Source: Deinococcus sp. Marseille-Q6407
Lineage (GTDB): Bacteria > Deinococcota > Deinococci > Deinococcales > Deinococcaceae
Length of the DNA stretch: 64,000 bases
Direction: 5' to 3'
NCBI RefSeq assembly: GCF_946848805.1
Contig: NZ_CAMPFU010000002.1
Coordinates: 642,501-706,500, forward strand
The notes beneath the pieces are model-generated. The model worked only from the letters and a program-made list of their open reading frames with translations, was not told the origin of the DNA and did not search any database. Shown piece by piece: positions 50,627-63,426 of the stretch. The position numbers and the translations under genes are program-made. The first letter of the stretch is position 1; the number at the start of each line of letters is the position of its first letter.

Positions 50627-51654
50627 GGGCGCACCGCCGGCGGAGTGGCGGGAGCAGGCTGGGGAGCCGGTTCAGTTGGTCCGGCCTGTCCCTGCCCAGG
50701 CCGGGGCCATTTGGGGCGGGGCGAGGAGCCGGCCGGGGCCGTGGCCGTGCCACTGGCTGCCGGAGCTGTGGCTGCACCGCTGGCCGCGGGCGCCGCCGGG
50801 GCCTCCGCCGCCAGGCCCGAAGCGTCAGCGGGAGCAGCGGTGGACAGCGAGGAAGCGCTCTCTGAAGCCGTGGCCCCCGAAGAATTCGCCAGTGAAGAAG
50901 CGGCCTGGGCCGGCGCTGACGTGGCAGGAGCGGTCAACTCCTTACCGGCGCCGTCCAGCACCCGGAAACTGAATGCTTTGGTGTCCAGCGTCAGCGGGTG
51001 GGCCGGGTCCACGTACAGCAGCGCCACCTGCTCACCGGCGCGGGGCACCGCCTTGAAGCCCAGATCCAGCGTCAGGGTGCGGCCTTTCTGATCCCATTTC
51101 AGCATGCCGTTGGACGGGCCGCCCTGCACGCGGGTGACCTGGGCGCCTTCGGGCAGTTCCCAGGTGACCCGGGCGGCGCGGGCCGTGCGCGGGCCGGTAA
51201 TGTTCAGCGGAATCCGGGTGCGCCCACGAATCTCGGCGCGCGGCAGCTCGGGGCTCAGCTTCAGGGGCGGCAGGTCGCCCACGTTCAGGGTGTATTCCTG
51301 CACCTTGCTGCTTAGATTGGCGTCGCTGGCTTCCACGCTGAAGCGGAAGGTGCCCATTTCGGTGGGCGTACCGGCCAGGCGCAGGTTTTTGAGGGTCAGG
51401 CCGGCCGGCAGCGTGCCGCTGGCCAGCTTGGCACCGTAAGGGCCAGTGCCGCCGCGCAGGTCCAGAGCGGCGTCGTAAGCTTCGCCCTGATAGGCCGCCG
51501 GCAGGCTGCTGCGGCCAAAGGTCAGAGGATCGCGGTAAACCCGCCCGGTCGGAGCAGCGTCGCCGCAGGCAGCCAGCAGGGCCGCAGGCAGCAGCGCCAG
51601 CCCCAGCCGCAGCGAGCGGCGGGCACGGCCCGGCGAGGAAAACAGGGTTGGCAT
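50623..51654 (-). CDS. Ig-like lipoprotein with a possible cohesin-like domain
   Basis: 343 aa. The lipoprotein signal ends with lipobox LAAC (Cys about residue 25). A putative Ig (He_PIG-like) domain lies at about 40-125 (LPAAYQGEAYDAALDLRGGTGPY, LPAGLTLKNLRLAGTPTEMGTFRFSVEA). A second beta domain (about 130-240) contains VTWELPEGAQVTRVQGG, LTLDLGFKAVPRAGEQVALLYV and SFRVLDGAGKEL; its order of strands looks like the cohesin pattern. An Ala/Ser/Pro-rich tail follows. The cohesin reading is my inference and is weak on sequence alone. First gene of the operon; TACACT is seven bases upstream. Confidence 0.72.
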   Translation of the reverse strand: MPTLFSSPGRARRSLRLGLALLPAALLAACGDAAPTGRVYRDPLTFGRSSLPAAYQGEAYDAALDLRGGTGPYGAKLASGTLPAGLTLKNLRLAGTPTEMGTFRFSVEASDANLSSKVQEYTLNVGDLPPLKLSPELPRAEIRGRTRIPLNITGPRTARAARVTWELPEGAQVTRVQGGPSNGMLKWDQKGRTLTLDLGFKAVPRAGEQVALLYVDPAHPLTLDTKAFSFRVLDGAGKELTAPATSAPAQAASSLANSSGATASESASSLSTAAPADASGLAAEAPAAPAASGAATAPAASGTATAPAGSSPRPKWPRPGQGQAGPTEPAPQPAPATPPAVRP

Positions 51655-51661
51655 ACTGCGC

Positions 51662-51667
51662 AGTGTA
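51662..51667 (-). promoter_or_regulatory. -10 box TACACT for the Ig-like/dockerin operon
   Basis: Minus strand TACACT, seven bases, ATG at 51654; this picks the internal ATG over the longer frame. Confidence 0.6.
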
Positions 51668-51775
51668 GCGGTCAGGGCCATGAGGAATGCGGGCGGGCGC
51701 CGCAGGCCCGGCCAGCCTGAATTTTTCACTCTGCAACCACTGCCAAAGGCCACCGTCAGATGAGAGACAGGCACC

Positions 51776-51781
51776 TATACT
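51776..51781 (+). promoter_or_regulatory. -10 box TATACT for the DHH gene
   Basis: Six bases before the ATG at 51788; a near-perfect -10. Confidence 0.65.
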
Positions 51782-51787
51782 GCGGAG

Positions 51788-52816
51788 ATGACCCGAACCG
51801 ATAATGGAGGCCCTGCCGACTACCCCGCGCAGGTGCAGCAGGTGGCCCAGGCGCTGCGGCAACACTCTGGCCCAGTCGTGGTGCTCTCGCACGAGAACCC
51901 GGACGGCGACGCTCTGGGTAGCGTACTGGGCCTGACCCGCGCCCTGCGGCAACTGGGCCGCGAGGTCTGCGCGCCCATGACCCTGCCGCGCTACCTGCAG
52001 TTTCTGCCGGAAGAGGGCGAGCTGTGCGGCCCGCTGGAAGCCTGGCCGGACGGAGCACTGGCCGCCGTGCTGGACGTGGACAACAATGACCATGTGCGGG
52101 TGGGCGGCGCCAACATGAGCAGCTTCAGCGGTCCCACCGTGAACATTGACCATCACGGCACCAACGCCCGGCAGGCCGACGCTCTGCTGGTGGACCCCTC
52201 GCAGCCGGCCACCGCGCAGATCATGGTGGACGTGCTGGACGCGCTGGGCACCGAGTGGAACGAGCACCTCGCCACGCCGCTGCTGCTGGGCCTGATCACC
52301 GACACCGGGTCGTTTCAGTTTTCCAGCACCACCCCCACCACCCTGCGGACCGGCGCCCGGCTGCTGGAACACGGCGCCCGACTGAACTGGCTGAACGAGC
52401 AGCGGATGCAGAACCCGCGCACCTATTACACCCTGCTGCGCGAGGTGCTGAGTACCCTGGAATTTACCCGTGGTGGCCGGGTGGTGCTGGCCCGGGTGGA
52501 CGACGCCATGCTGGAACGGGCCGGCGCCGGCTGGGACGAGGTAGATGCTTACGTGGGCCTGCTGCGTAATGCCGAAGGCGCTCAGCTGGCGGTGCTGGTC
52601 AAGGATTACGGCGACCGGGTCAAGTTCTCGCTGCGTTCGCGCGGTGGCCTCAGCGCCCAGAACATCGCAGTGGCGCTGGGCGGCGGCGGGCATATCCCAG
52701 CCGCCGGGGCCACCGTGAATGCACCCTACCCGGAAGCCCGCGCGCAACTGGACGCCGCCGTGAGTGCCGAGCTGGCCCGCCTGGACGCCCAGACCGCGCA
52801 GGAACAAACGCTGTGA
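51788..52816 (+). CDS. DHH-DHHA1 phosphoesterase (NrnA-like)
   Basis: 342 aa. The DHH domain carries VVVLSHENPDGDALGSVLGL (Asp metal ligands), AVLDVDNNDHVRV, the NIDHHGTNA DHH motif and GLITDTGSFQF. The DHHA1 domain ends with ALGGGGHIPAAGATV, the GGGH substrate loop. NrnA-type enzymes remove nucleotides from short oligoribonucleotides or dephosphorylate pAp; Deinococcus RecJ is a different, larger DHH protein. It is coupled to a small lipoprotein gene (GTGA overlap). Confidence 0.88.
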   Translation: MTRTDNGGPADYPAQVQQVAQALRQHSGPVVVLSHENPDGDALGSVLGLTRALRQLGREVCAPMTLPRYLQFLPEEGELCGPLEAWPDGALAAVLDVDNNDHVRVGGANMSSFSGPTVNIDHHGTNARQADALLVDPSQPATAQIMVDVLDALGTEWNEHLATPLLLGLITDTGSFQFSSTTPTTLRTGARLLEHGARLNWLNEQRMQNPRTYYTLLREVLSTLEFTRGGRVVLARVDDAMLERAGAGWDEVDAYVGLLRNAEGAQLAVLVKDYGDRVKFSLRSRGGLSAQNIAVALGGGGHIPAAGATVNAPYPEARAQLDAAVSAELARLDAQTAQEQTL

Positions 52817-53196
52817 TTCACCAGCGCGCCCACCGGCTGGCCGCCGCACTCACGCTGCTTCCGCTGGCAGGCGCGCTGGGCGGCTGTACCGACAGCAGTG
52901 CCCGCACGCCTGTGGTCAGCGTGACCAACACCACGCCGGAAGTGGTCGGCCCCGTGGCGGTGGATCTGGGGGGCACCACGGTGGATTTCGGGCAGCTGCG
53001 TTCGGGTGAAAAACGCCGGATCGGCTACCGGCCGCAGCAGGCTTCGGAAGTGGTGGTGCGCTGGAACGGCCGCCACGACCTCCTGCAACGTTCTATCGTT
53101 GCCAGTGGCCCGGAGGCGCTGGGCAACGATGTCAACATCCTGCTGAAAAGTCAGGGCGCGGTTCTGGACCCCGGCAAAAACCACACCCAGAACTGA
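52813..53196 (+). CDS. Small lipoprotein, unknown
   Basis: 127 aa from a GTG start that overlaps the DHH stop. Lipobox LGGC (Cys about residue 25) and a beta-rich mature part with TTPEVVGPVAVDLGGTTVDFGQLRSGEKRRIGY, resembling a small immunoglobulin-like fold. No family recognised. Confidence 0.72.
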   Translation: MIHQRAHRLAAALTLLPLAGALGGCTDSSARTPVVSVTNTTPEVVGPVAVDLGGTTVDFGQLRSGEKRRIGYRPQQASEVVVRWNGRHDLLQRSIVASGPEALGNDVNILLKSQGAVLDPGKNHTQN

Positions 53197-53217
53197 GCAG
53201 GAACCGGCGGGCAGAGC

Positions 53218-54528
<1,311 letters not shown>

Positions 54529-54665
54529 ATGGCTTCCCGGTTTATTTCAGACAGCAACCAGAGCAAGGCGACCTGCGGCATCCGCCACAGTCTACCCCGC
54601 CCCCTTTTCCGGCGGCCACCAGAAAGCCCAGGGCCAGGAAACCCAGAGCCAGCAGGCACAGAGCA

Positions 54666-54707
54666 GCCGCGCCGACTTCTGGGAAGTTCCAAAGAAGTCG
54701 GCGCGGC
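54666..54707. terminator. Perfect 14-bp inverted repeat after the Fe-S gene
   Basis: GCCGCGCCGACTTC and its exact complement flank 14 bases, about 30 bases after the Fe-S gene stop. No T tract follows on either strand, so termination by stem alone or an mRNA-stabilising hairpin are both possible. Confidence 0.55.
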
Positions 54708-54736
54708 CGTCAAAAAGAGGGATTCAGAGATTCAGC

Positions 54737-57898
<3,162 letters not shown>

Positions 57899-58199
57899 GG
57901 GGAGCAACCTCCGAGGGAAGAAGTGAAGGATCGGCGGCAGTTTCTGCGGCAGACAGGGCCTTTTGGCCAGAATTTTGGACTCAGTTCAAGGCAGTCTAGC
58001 GAACTTCGGGGTTCTCCGCATTGTCCCATAGCCAGGAACAAAGCGGGCCGCCGCAGTCAGACTGGGCACAGGTCCGGCGTCTATGCTGGCGGCAGCCTGC
58101 GGCCCATAGCCTGTACCGGCCCCGGCGCCGCAAGTCTGCTAGCTTGTGCAGGATACGCTGCTGTGCCCAGCGGCGCTCCCCCGCAGCCTCATTTTCCCC
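57899..58199. other. Divergent region between the Fe-S gene and 58200
   Basis: About 300 bases without a convincing gene. Minus strand TAGACT at 57993-57998 would start the Fe-S mRNA with a leader of about 90 bases that includes GGCCTTTTGGCC. On the plus strand the coding frame of the next gene is open back to a GTG at 58146. Confidence 0.5.
57993..57998 (-). promoter_or_regulatory. -10 box TAGACT for the Fe-S gene
   Basis: Minus strand TAGACT about 95 bases before the TTG start. Confidence 0.45.
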
Positions 58200-58661
58200 A
58201 TGCTCGATGCTTTTGCCACGACTTTGCATCGCCTGCGCGCCGCTTTGGCGCAGCGGGAGGCGGACGCCTGTGCCGGCAGCCTGCCCGCACCTTCCAGACT
58301 TCCCTGGTCACGGCTCTCTTGGCTGCGGCTGGGCTGGCTGGCCGCGCTGCTGCTGGGGCTACACGGGCTGGGGCCGGCGGCCCTGGACCCAGCGGCACTG
58401 GACCCGGCGCCTTCCCCGGCGGCCGATCAGCCGGTGCTCAAACAGACCGAGCGGTCGCTGCTGGCCGCCGCGCCCGGCAATGAAACCGGGCGGCTGTGGC
58501 GCGAAACCCAGCCGCCGCAGCCCTGGCCTGACCTGCCGCCGGTGCTGCGCTGGCCGGCAGCGCTGCCTGCCGGCCCGTTTGCCCGGCAAGGCGGGCCGCA
58601 GCCCTGGCCGGTGCGCCAGCGCCTGGGTCACTACGGCAAGTGGCAACTGGAAGGTGGTTAG
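58200..58661 (+). CDS. Small protein with one hydrophobic segment, unknown
   Basis: 153 aa from the ATG at 58200; a GTG at 58146 in the same frame would add 18 residues. One hydrophobic segment (about 38-60, LSWLRLGWLAALLLGLHGLG) is followed by a Pro/Ala/Trp-rich chain (PQPWPDLPPVLRWPAALPAG). No family recognised, no clear promoter or ribosome binding site. It lies 80 bases before secDF on the same strand. Coding status rests on length and codon pattern only. Confidence 0.5.
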   Translation: MLDAFATTLHRLRAALAQREADACAGSLPAPSRLPWSRLSWLRLGWLAALLLGLHGLGPAALDPAALDPAPSPAADQPVLKQTERSLLAAAPGNETGRLWRETQPPQPWPDLPPVLRWPAALPAGPFARQGGPQPWPVRQRLGHYGKWQLEGG

Positions 58662-58740
58662 CAGCTGTGCGCCCCGCCTCAGGGCCCGACTTTACTTCCT
58701 GGCCTTTTCTACAAGCCCCCTTACTTAAGGAGAACCCCTT

Positions 58741-61047
58741 TTGACTTTCAACAACCCCAACCAGCGCCAGCGGCGTGACCGCGACCGGCGCCGCGCCGCG
58801 CCAGTCAGCGGCAGACCCAGTCCCTGGACCGGGCTGCTGCTGCTGGTGACTTTTCTGACCGCCCTGGCCTTTATCTGGCGGCCCTGGCAGCACCCCGAGA
58901 CGCCCACCCAGCTGTACAACGACCAGTATCAGGCCGTGACGCTGGGCCTGGACCTGCGCGGCGGCCTGCGCATCGAGCTGGAGCCGACCACCAAGGACTA
59001 CACCCGCGAGGACCTGGACAAGGTCAAGACCATCGTGGAAAACCGGGTGGACGCCCTGGGCGTGGCCGAACCCACCGTGACCGTGACCAGCAACGACCGC
59101 GTGGTGGTGGAAGCCCCCGGCGCCACCCCCGAAATCCAGCAGCAGGTGCGCGACGTGATCGGCAAGACCGCCCGGCTGGAATTCCGGATCGTCAAGGAAG
59201 GCGCCAAGCCCGATCCCAAGCTGGCCGCCGACAAACCCGCCACCGGCGGCTACAAGCTGACCGACCTGGGCCCGGTGCAGGCCACCGGGGAAATCATCGC
59301 CGACGCCCGCGCCGCCACTGACCAGTCTGGGCGCTGGGTGGTGGCCTTCGACAACACCGAAGCCGGCGCCAAGCAGTTCGGTGAATTCACCGGCCGCAAC
59401 GTGGGCAAGCTGATGGCCATTGTGCTGGACAACCAGATTCAGTCGGTCGCCACCATCAACGAGCAGCTGTTCCGCGGCGTGCAGATCAGCGGCGACTTCG
59501 ACGCCGATCAGGCCGGGCAACTGGCGCTGGTGCTGGAAAGCGGCTCGCTGCCGATTCAGGTGCAGACCGCCGCCGAGCGTTCTATCGGCCCCAGCCTGGG
59601 CGCCGACGCCATCAACAGCGGCCTGAAAGCCGGCATCATCGGCCTGGGCGCCGTGTTCGTGCTGCTGTTCCTGTACTACGGCCTGTGGCTGGGTCTGGTG
59701 GGCGCGCTGGGCTTGATTTTCTCGGGCGCCATCCTGACCGGGCTGCTGGGCGGCTTCGGCTCCACGCTGACCCTGCCGGGCATCGCCGGTCTGGTGCTGA
59801 CCATCGGCGCCGCTGTGGACGGCAACGTGATTTCCTTCGAGCGCTTTAAGGAAGAACGCCGCCATGGCAAGGGCGTGCGCCAGTCCATCGCCAAAGCCTA
59901 CGAACACTCCACCCTGACCATTCTGGACGTGAACGCCACCCACCTGATCTCGGCGTTCGCGCTGTATCAGTTCTCCAGCGGCCCGGTGCGCGGCTTCGCT
60001 GTGGCCGTGATTGCCGGCACGCTGGCTTCCACCTTTTCCAACCTGGTCTTTGCCCGCTGGATGATGAGCTGGCTGGGGCAGCGTTTCCCCAACCTCAGCG
60101 CTCCGCAGTGGATCACCGAGCCGCGCATCAACTTCATGAAGCCGGCCGCACTGATCAGCGGCCTGAGTATCCTGCTGGCCCTGGGCGGCGCCGGCTACGT
60201 GGCGGCCAACGGCCTGAACTACGGGGTGGACTTCCGCTCCGGCACCACCGTCACCGCCCGCTTCGATAGCGCCGTGACCCCCGAACAGATCCGCGAGAAA
60301 GTGGTGGCCGCCGGCGCGCAGCAGGTGACCCCGCAGAACACCGTGATCCAGCAGGACATCGTGCCGGGCATTGCCGGCGAACAGTACACCATCAAGGTGC
60401 CCGAGCTGAAGGCCGAACAGGTGGCGGCCGTAGGCCAGCAGCTGGCGACCCTCAGCGGCGGACAGGTGCAGAGCAGCGAAACGGTGGGCCCCACCGTGGG
60501 CGCCGAGCTGACCCGCAACACCCTTTACGCCATGCTGCTGGGCCTCAGCGGCATTCTGATCTACGTGTGGTTCCGCTTTGACCTGGTGATGGGCCTGGGC
60601 TCGATCCTGGCGACCGTTCACGACGTGGCGATCGCGCTGGGCATCTACGCCCTGCTGGGCCTGGAGTTCAACATCTCGACGGTGGCCGCGATCCTCACCC
60701 TGATCGGCTACTCGCTGAACGACTCGATCATCATTTCGGACCGGATTCGCGAGAATATGCGGTCCATGCGCGGCCAGAGCTACCGCGACATCGTGAACAC
60801 CTCGATCAACCAGACGCTGTCGCGCACAGTGATGACCTCGCTGAGCACCATGCTGCCGCTGATCGCCCTGCTGATCTGGGGCGGGCCGGTCCTGCGCGAC
60901 TTCAGCCTGATTCTGGTGATCGGTATTCTGGTGGGCACCTATTCGTCCATCTACATCGTGGCGCCGCTGGTGGTGTGGTGGAACGAGAGCCGTGGCCGCC
61001 ACCACCCACACACCCCGCAGCCGACCGAGCCCAAGGCCAACGCCTGA
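58741..61047 (+). CDS. secDF: Protein-export membrane protein SecDF (fused SecD and SecF)
   Basis: 768 aa, twelve transmembrane helices in two halves. SecD half: QAVTLGLDLRGGLRIELEP (D1), the periplasmic P1 domain, and LTIGAAVDGNVISFERFKEE (D4). SecF half: GVDFRSGTTVTARF (F1) and TLIGYSLNDSIIISDRIREN (F4, proton path). SecDF uses the proton gradient to pull proteins out of SecYEG. The TTG start is supported by AAGGAGAACCCCTT just before it. In Escherichia coli secD and secF are separate; fusion occurs in Deinococcus and several Firmicutes. Confidence 0.95.
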   Translation: MTFNNPNQRQRRDRDRRRAAPVSGRPSPWTGLLLLVTFLTALAFIWRPWQHPETPTQLYNDQYQAVTLGLDLRGGLRIELEPTTKDYTREDLDKVKTIVENRVDALGVAEPTVTVTSNDRVVVEAPGATPEIQQQVRDVIGKTARLEFRIVKEGAKPDPKLAADKPATGGYKLTDLGPVQATGEIIADARAATDQSGRWVVAFDNTEAGAKQFGEFTGRNVGKLMAIVLDNQIQSVATINEQLFRGVQISGDFDADQAGQLALVLESGSLPIQVQTAAERSIGPSLGADAINSGLKAGIIGLGAVFVLLFLYYGLWLGLVGALGLIFSGAILTGLLGGFGSTLTLPGIAGLVLTIGAAVDGNVISFERFKEERRHGKGVRQSIAKAYEHSTLTILDVNATHLISAFALYQFSSGPVRGFAVAVIAGTLASTFSNLVFARWMMSWLGQRFPNLSAPQWITEPRINFMKPAALISGLSILLALGGAGYVAANGLNYGVDFRSGTTVTARFDSAVTPEQIREKVVAAGAQQVTPQNTVIQQDIVPGIAGEQYTIKVPELKAEQVAAVGQQLATLSGGQVQSSETVGPTVGAELTRNTLYAMLLGLSGILIYVWFRFDLVMGLGSILATVHDVAIALGIYALLGLEFNISTVAAILTLIGYSLNDSIIISDRIRENMRSMRGQSYRDIVNTSINQTLSRTVMTSLSTMLPLIALLIWGGPVLRDFSLILVIGILVGTYSSIYIVAPLVVWWNESRGRHHPHTPQPTEPKANA

Positions 61048-61067
61048 GCCCAGCCCCTACCCGCTCC

Positions 61068-61118
61068 TTTTCCAGAGAGCACAGTTTGCTGGAAAGCACA
61101 ATTTTCTGGAAAGCACAG
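61068..61118 (+). repeat. Three imperfect 17-bp direct repeats after secDF
   Basis: Adjacent copies at 61068, 61085 and 61102 share the core CTGGAAAGCACA (first copy CCAGAGAGCACA), directly before the terminator. Confidence 0.75.
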
Positions 61119-61121
61119 TCA

Positions 61122-61147
61122 GCCCCCGCCCCGCGCGGGGGCTTTTG
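61122..61147 (+). terminator. secDF terminator
   Basis: GCCCCCGC and GCGGGGGC with a 4-5 base loop, then TTTTG. Confidence 0.75.
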
Positions 61148-61238
61148 CTTGGGCCAGCGGGCCGTGGGTAGGGGGCGCCGCGCCGGCAGCAGCTGGGCTC
61201 CCTCATCACCACTTCACCCCGCCGTCAGGCTCAGCCGT

Positions 61239-61244
61239 TAAGCT
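61239..61244 (+). promoter_or_regulatory. -10 box TAAGCT for the 61252 gene
   Basis: Seven bases before the ATG. Confidence 0.6.
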
Positions 61245-61251
61245 GTGAAAC

Positions 61252-61788
61252 ATGAAAGTCAGCCATATCGTGATGACTGCTGCGGCGCTGGGCGCTTCTG
61301 TGGGAGCTCCTGTCCTGGCCGCCAGCGCCACCCAGAACACCGGCCTGCCGGTCAGCATTCAGAAAGACAACCGCTTTCTGATTCTGAGCAACGCCGGCAT
61401 CGCCCGCGCCTTTCCCAACGCAGCCACCCGCCCCGACGCCGTCTTTATGACCCGTGACCGCAAGGTGTCGGTTTCGCTGGAATACCGCAGCTCTACGCTG
61501 CGCCCCAACGAAGTGACCGCCCTGCTGACCCAGTACCCCCCGGTGCTGCGCCGCCAGCTGCCCGGCATCAAGTCGCTGAACGCCGACATCGTGCGCTCGG
61601 GCGGCAACCAGTGGGCCCAGTTCGTGATGACCCTGCCCGGGCAGAACGGTGACCGCCGGCTGGAACAGCGCCTGACCTCGGTGCAGGGCCGCCCGCTGGT
61701 GGTGACCATCGACGGCAGCGCCGCCGGCTACAAGGCCAACGAAACCGCCGTGCGCAACCTGGTCAACTCGATTCAGGTCATTCGCTAA
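61252..61788 (+). CDS. Secreted protein, unknown
   Basis: 178 aa. A signal peptide (about 1-24, ending PVLAAS) precedes a single beta-rich domain (SIQKDNRFLILSNAGIARAFPNA, VSVSLEYRSSTLRPNEVTALLTQYPPVLRRQLPG, RLEQRLTSVQGRPLVVTIDGSAAGY). This is the pattern of small lipid- or ligand-binding periplasmic proteins, but I cannot name the family. Monocistronic, with a leaderless start. Confidence 0.75.
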   Translation: MKVSHIVMTAAALGASVGAPVLAASATQNTGLPVSIQKDNRFLILSNAGIARAFPNAATRPDAVFMTRDRKVSVSLEYRSSTLRPNEVTALLTQYPPVLRRQLPGIKSLNADIVRSGGNQWAQFVMTLPGQNGDRRLEQRLTSVQGRPLVVTIDGSAAGYKANETAVRNLVNSIQVIR

Positions 61789-61910
61789 GCCCTTTCCTTC
61801 CAGCTCAGCCCGGCCCCGGCACATGCCGCAGGCCAGGCTGTTTTGCTGGGTCATTTTACTGGGCCGTTTTTTATAGGTTCAGTGTCACCCTGCGCCGCGC
61901 CCCCGGCCGC

Positions 61911-61916
61911 TATGCT
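61911..61916 (+). promoter_or_regulatory. -10 box TATGCT for holA
   Basis: Seven bases before the ATG at 61924; this decides that start over the longer frame from 61843. Confidence 0.6.
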
Positions 61917-61923
61917 GCTGGAC

Positions 61924-62832
61924 ATGCTGGCCGCCTTCAGTGGACATCCCTTTCTGGCCGAACTGGCGCTGCGCGACTGGGCCGAGCAGCGCGGCATTGA
62001 CCGCAGCGAACTGACCCGCCTGAGCGGCGACGACGTGACCCCCGAGCGGCTGGAACCGCTGCTGGCCCCCAGTCTCTTTGGCGGCGGCGGGGTGATTGTG
62101 GACCTCGCCGGCGTCAAGCCCGGCAAGGAGCTGATGGCTCTGCTGACGGGGGCCGCTGCCCCTGCGCTGGTGCTGGACGTGACGGCCCCACCCACCCGCG
62201 CCAAAGTGTATGAAGCCCACGGCGAACTGATTCGCAGCCCCAACCCGCAGCGCCCCGGCGACGTGCTGGGCTGGCTGCTGCCCTACGCCAAAAGCCAGGG
62301 CCTAAGGCTAGAAAAAGACGCCGCACAGTACCTGGCCGACGTGTTCGGCACCGACCTGACCGGCATGGCCGGCGAGCTGAACAAGCTCTCGTTCCTGCCG
62401 GCCGGCACCCGGCTGGACGAGGCCACCGTGCAGGCAGTGGTGGGCCGCGAAAAGGCCGGCGACTCGTTTGCCATGTTGGACGCGGCCACCGCCGGCCGCC
62501 CGGCCCTGGCGCTAGAGCAGCTGGGCCGGCTGCTGCGCGGCGGCGAGGACCCCTTCCGCCTGCTGGGCGCCGTGGTGTGGCAGTACAGCCTGATTGCCCG
62601 CTGCGTGGGGCTGCTGGCCGACTCAGGCGGGCGGGTGAATGACAACGCGGCCGCGCAGCGCCTGGGGGCCAAACCCTACCCGGTAAAAAAAGCCCTGGCC
62701 GTGGCCCGCCGGCTGAACGAAACCAGAATCCGCCAGCACCTGGGCCGCGTCGCGCAGGCAGACCTGGACCTCAAGCGCGGCCATGACCCGGCGCGGGTGC
62801 TGGAACGGCTGATGATCGAACTGAGCCGCTAG
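61924..62832 (+). CDS. holA: DNA polymerase III delta subunit
   Basis: 302 aa clamp-loader subunit that opens the beta sliding clamp. The divergent AAA+ fold begins LAAFSGHPFLAELALRDWAEQRG and has LAPSLFGGGGVIVDLAGV (clamp-opening region). Domain II has DVFGTDLTGMAGELNKLSFL and domain III has DPFRLLGAVVWQYSLIARCVGLL and AQADLDLKRGHDPARVLERLMIELSR. As in other delta subunits, the Walker A is not functional. Slightly shorter than the E. coli 343 aa. Confidence 0.88.
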   Translation: MLAAFSGHPFLAELALRDWAEQRGIDRSELTRLSGDDVTPERLEPLLAPSLFGGGGVIVDLAGVKPGKELMALLTGAAAPALVLDVTAPPTRAKVYEAHGELIRSPNPQRPGDVLGWLLPYAKSQGLRLEKDAAQYLADVFGTDLTGMAGELNKLSFLPAGTRLDEATVQAVVGREKAGDSFAMLDAATAGRPALALEQLGRLLRGGEDPFRLLGAVVWQYSLIARCVGLLADSGGRVNDNAAAQRLGAKPYPVKKALAVARRLNETRIRQHLGRVAQADLDLKRGHDPARVLERLMIELSR

Positions 62833-62892
62833 GCCAGAGCTGCCAGAATTGCCAGGAGAGAGCCGGGCGGAACCTCCGCTCCACTGGCCGCG

Positions 62893-62898
62893 TACTCT
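62893..62898 (+). promoter_or_regulatory. -10 box TACTCT for the YgiB-like gene
   Basis: Six bases before the ATG at 62905. Confidence 0.55.
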
Positions 62899-62904
62899 GA
62901 GACA

Positions 62905-63426
62905 ATGAAGAAGTTCCACCTGCCCCTGCTGGCCGCGCTGCCGGCGCTGATGGCGTCGTGTTCCTCCCCGGGGGGAAACGTGAATGACTATCAGCGCAAC
63001 ACCTACGCCACTTACGAACAGTGTCTCCAGGCGAACCAGAAATACATTGACCAGGGCATGCAAAACCCGTGTGTGCGCAACCAGTCTTCGGGCGGCTACT
63101 ACGGACCGTGGTTCTTTTTCTGGGGCGGGGGCGGCGCCGGCCGGGTGGTGGGCTACAACAACGACGGCAGCGCCAGCCGCAGCGGCTATCAGGTGGACCG
63201 CGACGGCCGGCTTTCTGGCCGCTTTCAGGCACCGCGGATTTCACGCGGGGGATTTTCTACCGGCACCCGGGGCAGCGGCGGTACTGGAACAGGCGCGGGC
63301 ACCGGCGCCGGGGACGCCACCCGCAGTACGGCGCCTGGCAACTCGGCCGGCCGCTCCAGCACGCCGCCGCGCATCACCGTGCCGGGCAGCCGGGGCAACC
63401 GCACCGGCGGGTCCTTCGGCGGCTGA
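62905..63426 (+). CDS. YgiB-like (DUF1190) lipoprotein
   Basis: 173 aa. Lipobox LMASC (Cys about residue 19) is followed by NDYQRNTYATYEQCLQ and a Gly/Trp/Phe-rich segment (GYYGPWFFFWGGGGAGR) typical of the YgiB family. The tail is Gly/Ser/Thr/Arg-rich and disordered. The stop overlaps the next start by one base. The pairing with a glutathionylspermidine-synthase-like gene is the same as ygiB-ygiC in Escherichia coli, where the pair is thought to act on the envelope. Confidence 0.75.
   Translation: MKKFHLPLLAALPALMASCSSPGGNVNDYQRNTYATYEQCLQANQKYIDQGMQNPCVRNQSSGGYYGPWFFFWGGGGAGRVVGYNNDGSASRSGYQVDRDGRLSGRFQAPRISRGGFSTGTRGSGGTGTGAGTGAGDATRSTAPGNSAGRSSTPPRITVPGSRGNRTGGSFGG

Noticed and set aside
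54666..54707. Insertion-sequence terminal repeats
   Set aside because: The two arms are 14 bases apart with no transposase and no target duplication; a hairpin is the simpler reading.
58438..61011. 857-codon minus-strand frame across secDF
   Set aside because: Antisense to a complete SecDF with all motifs; no promoter, start signal or domain.
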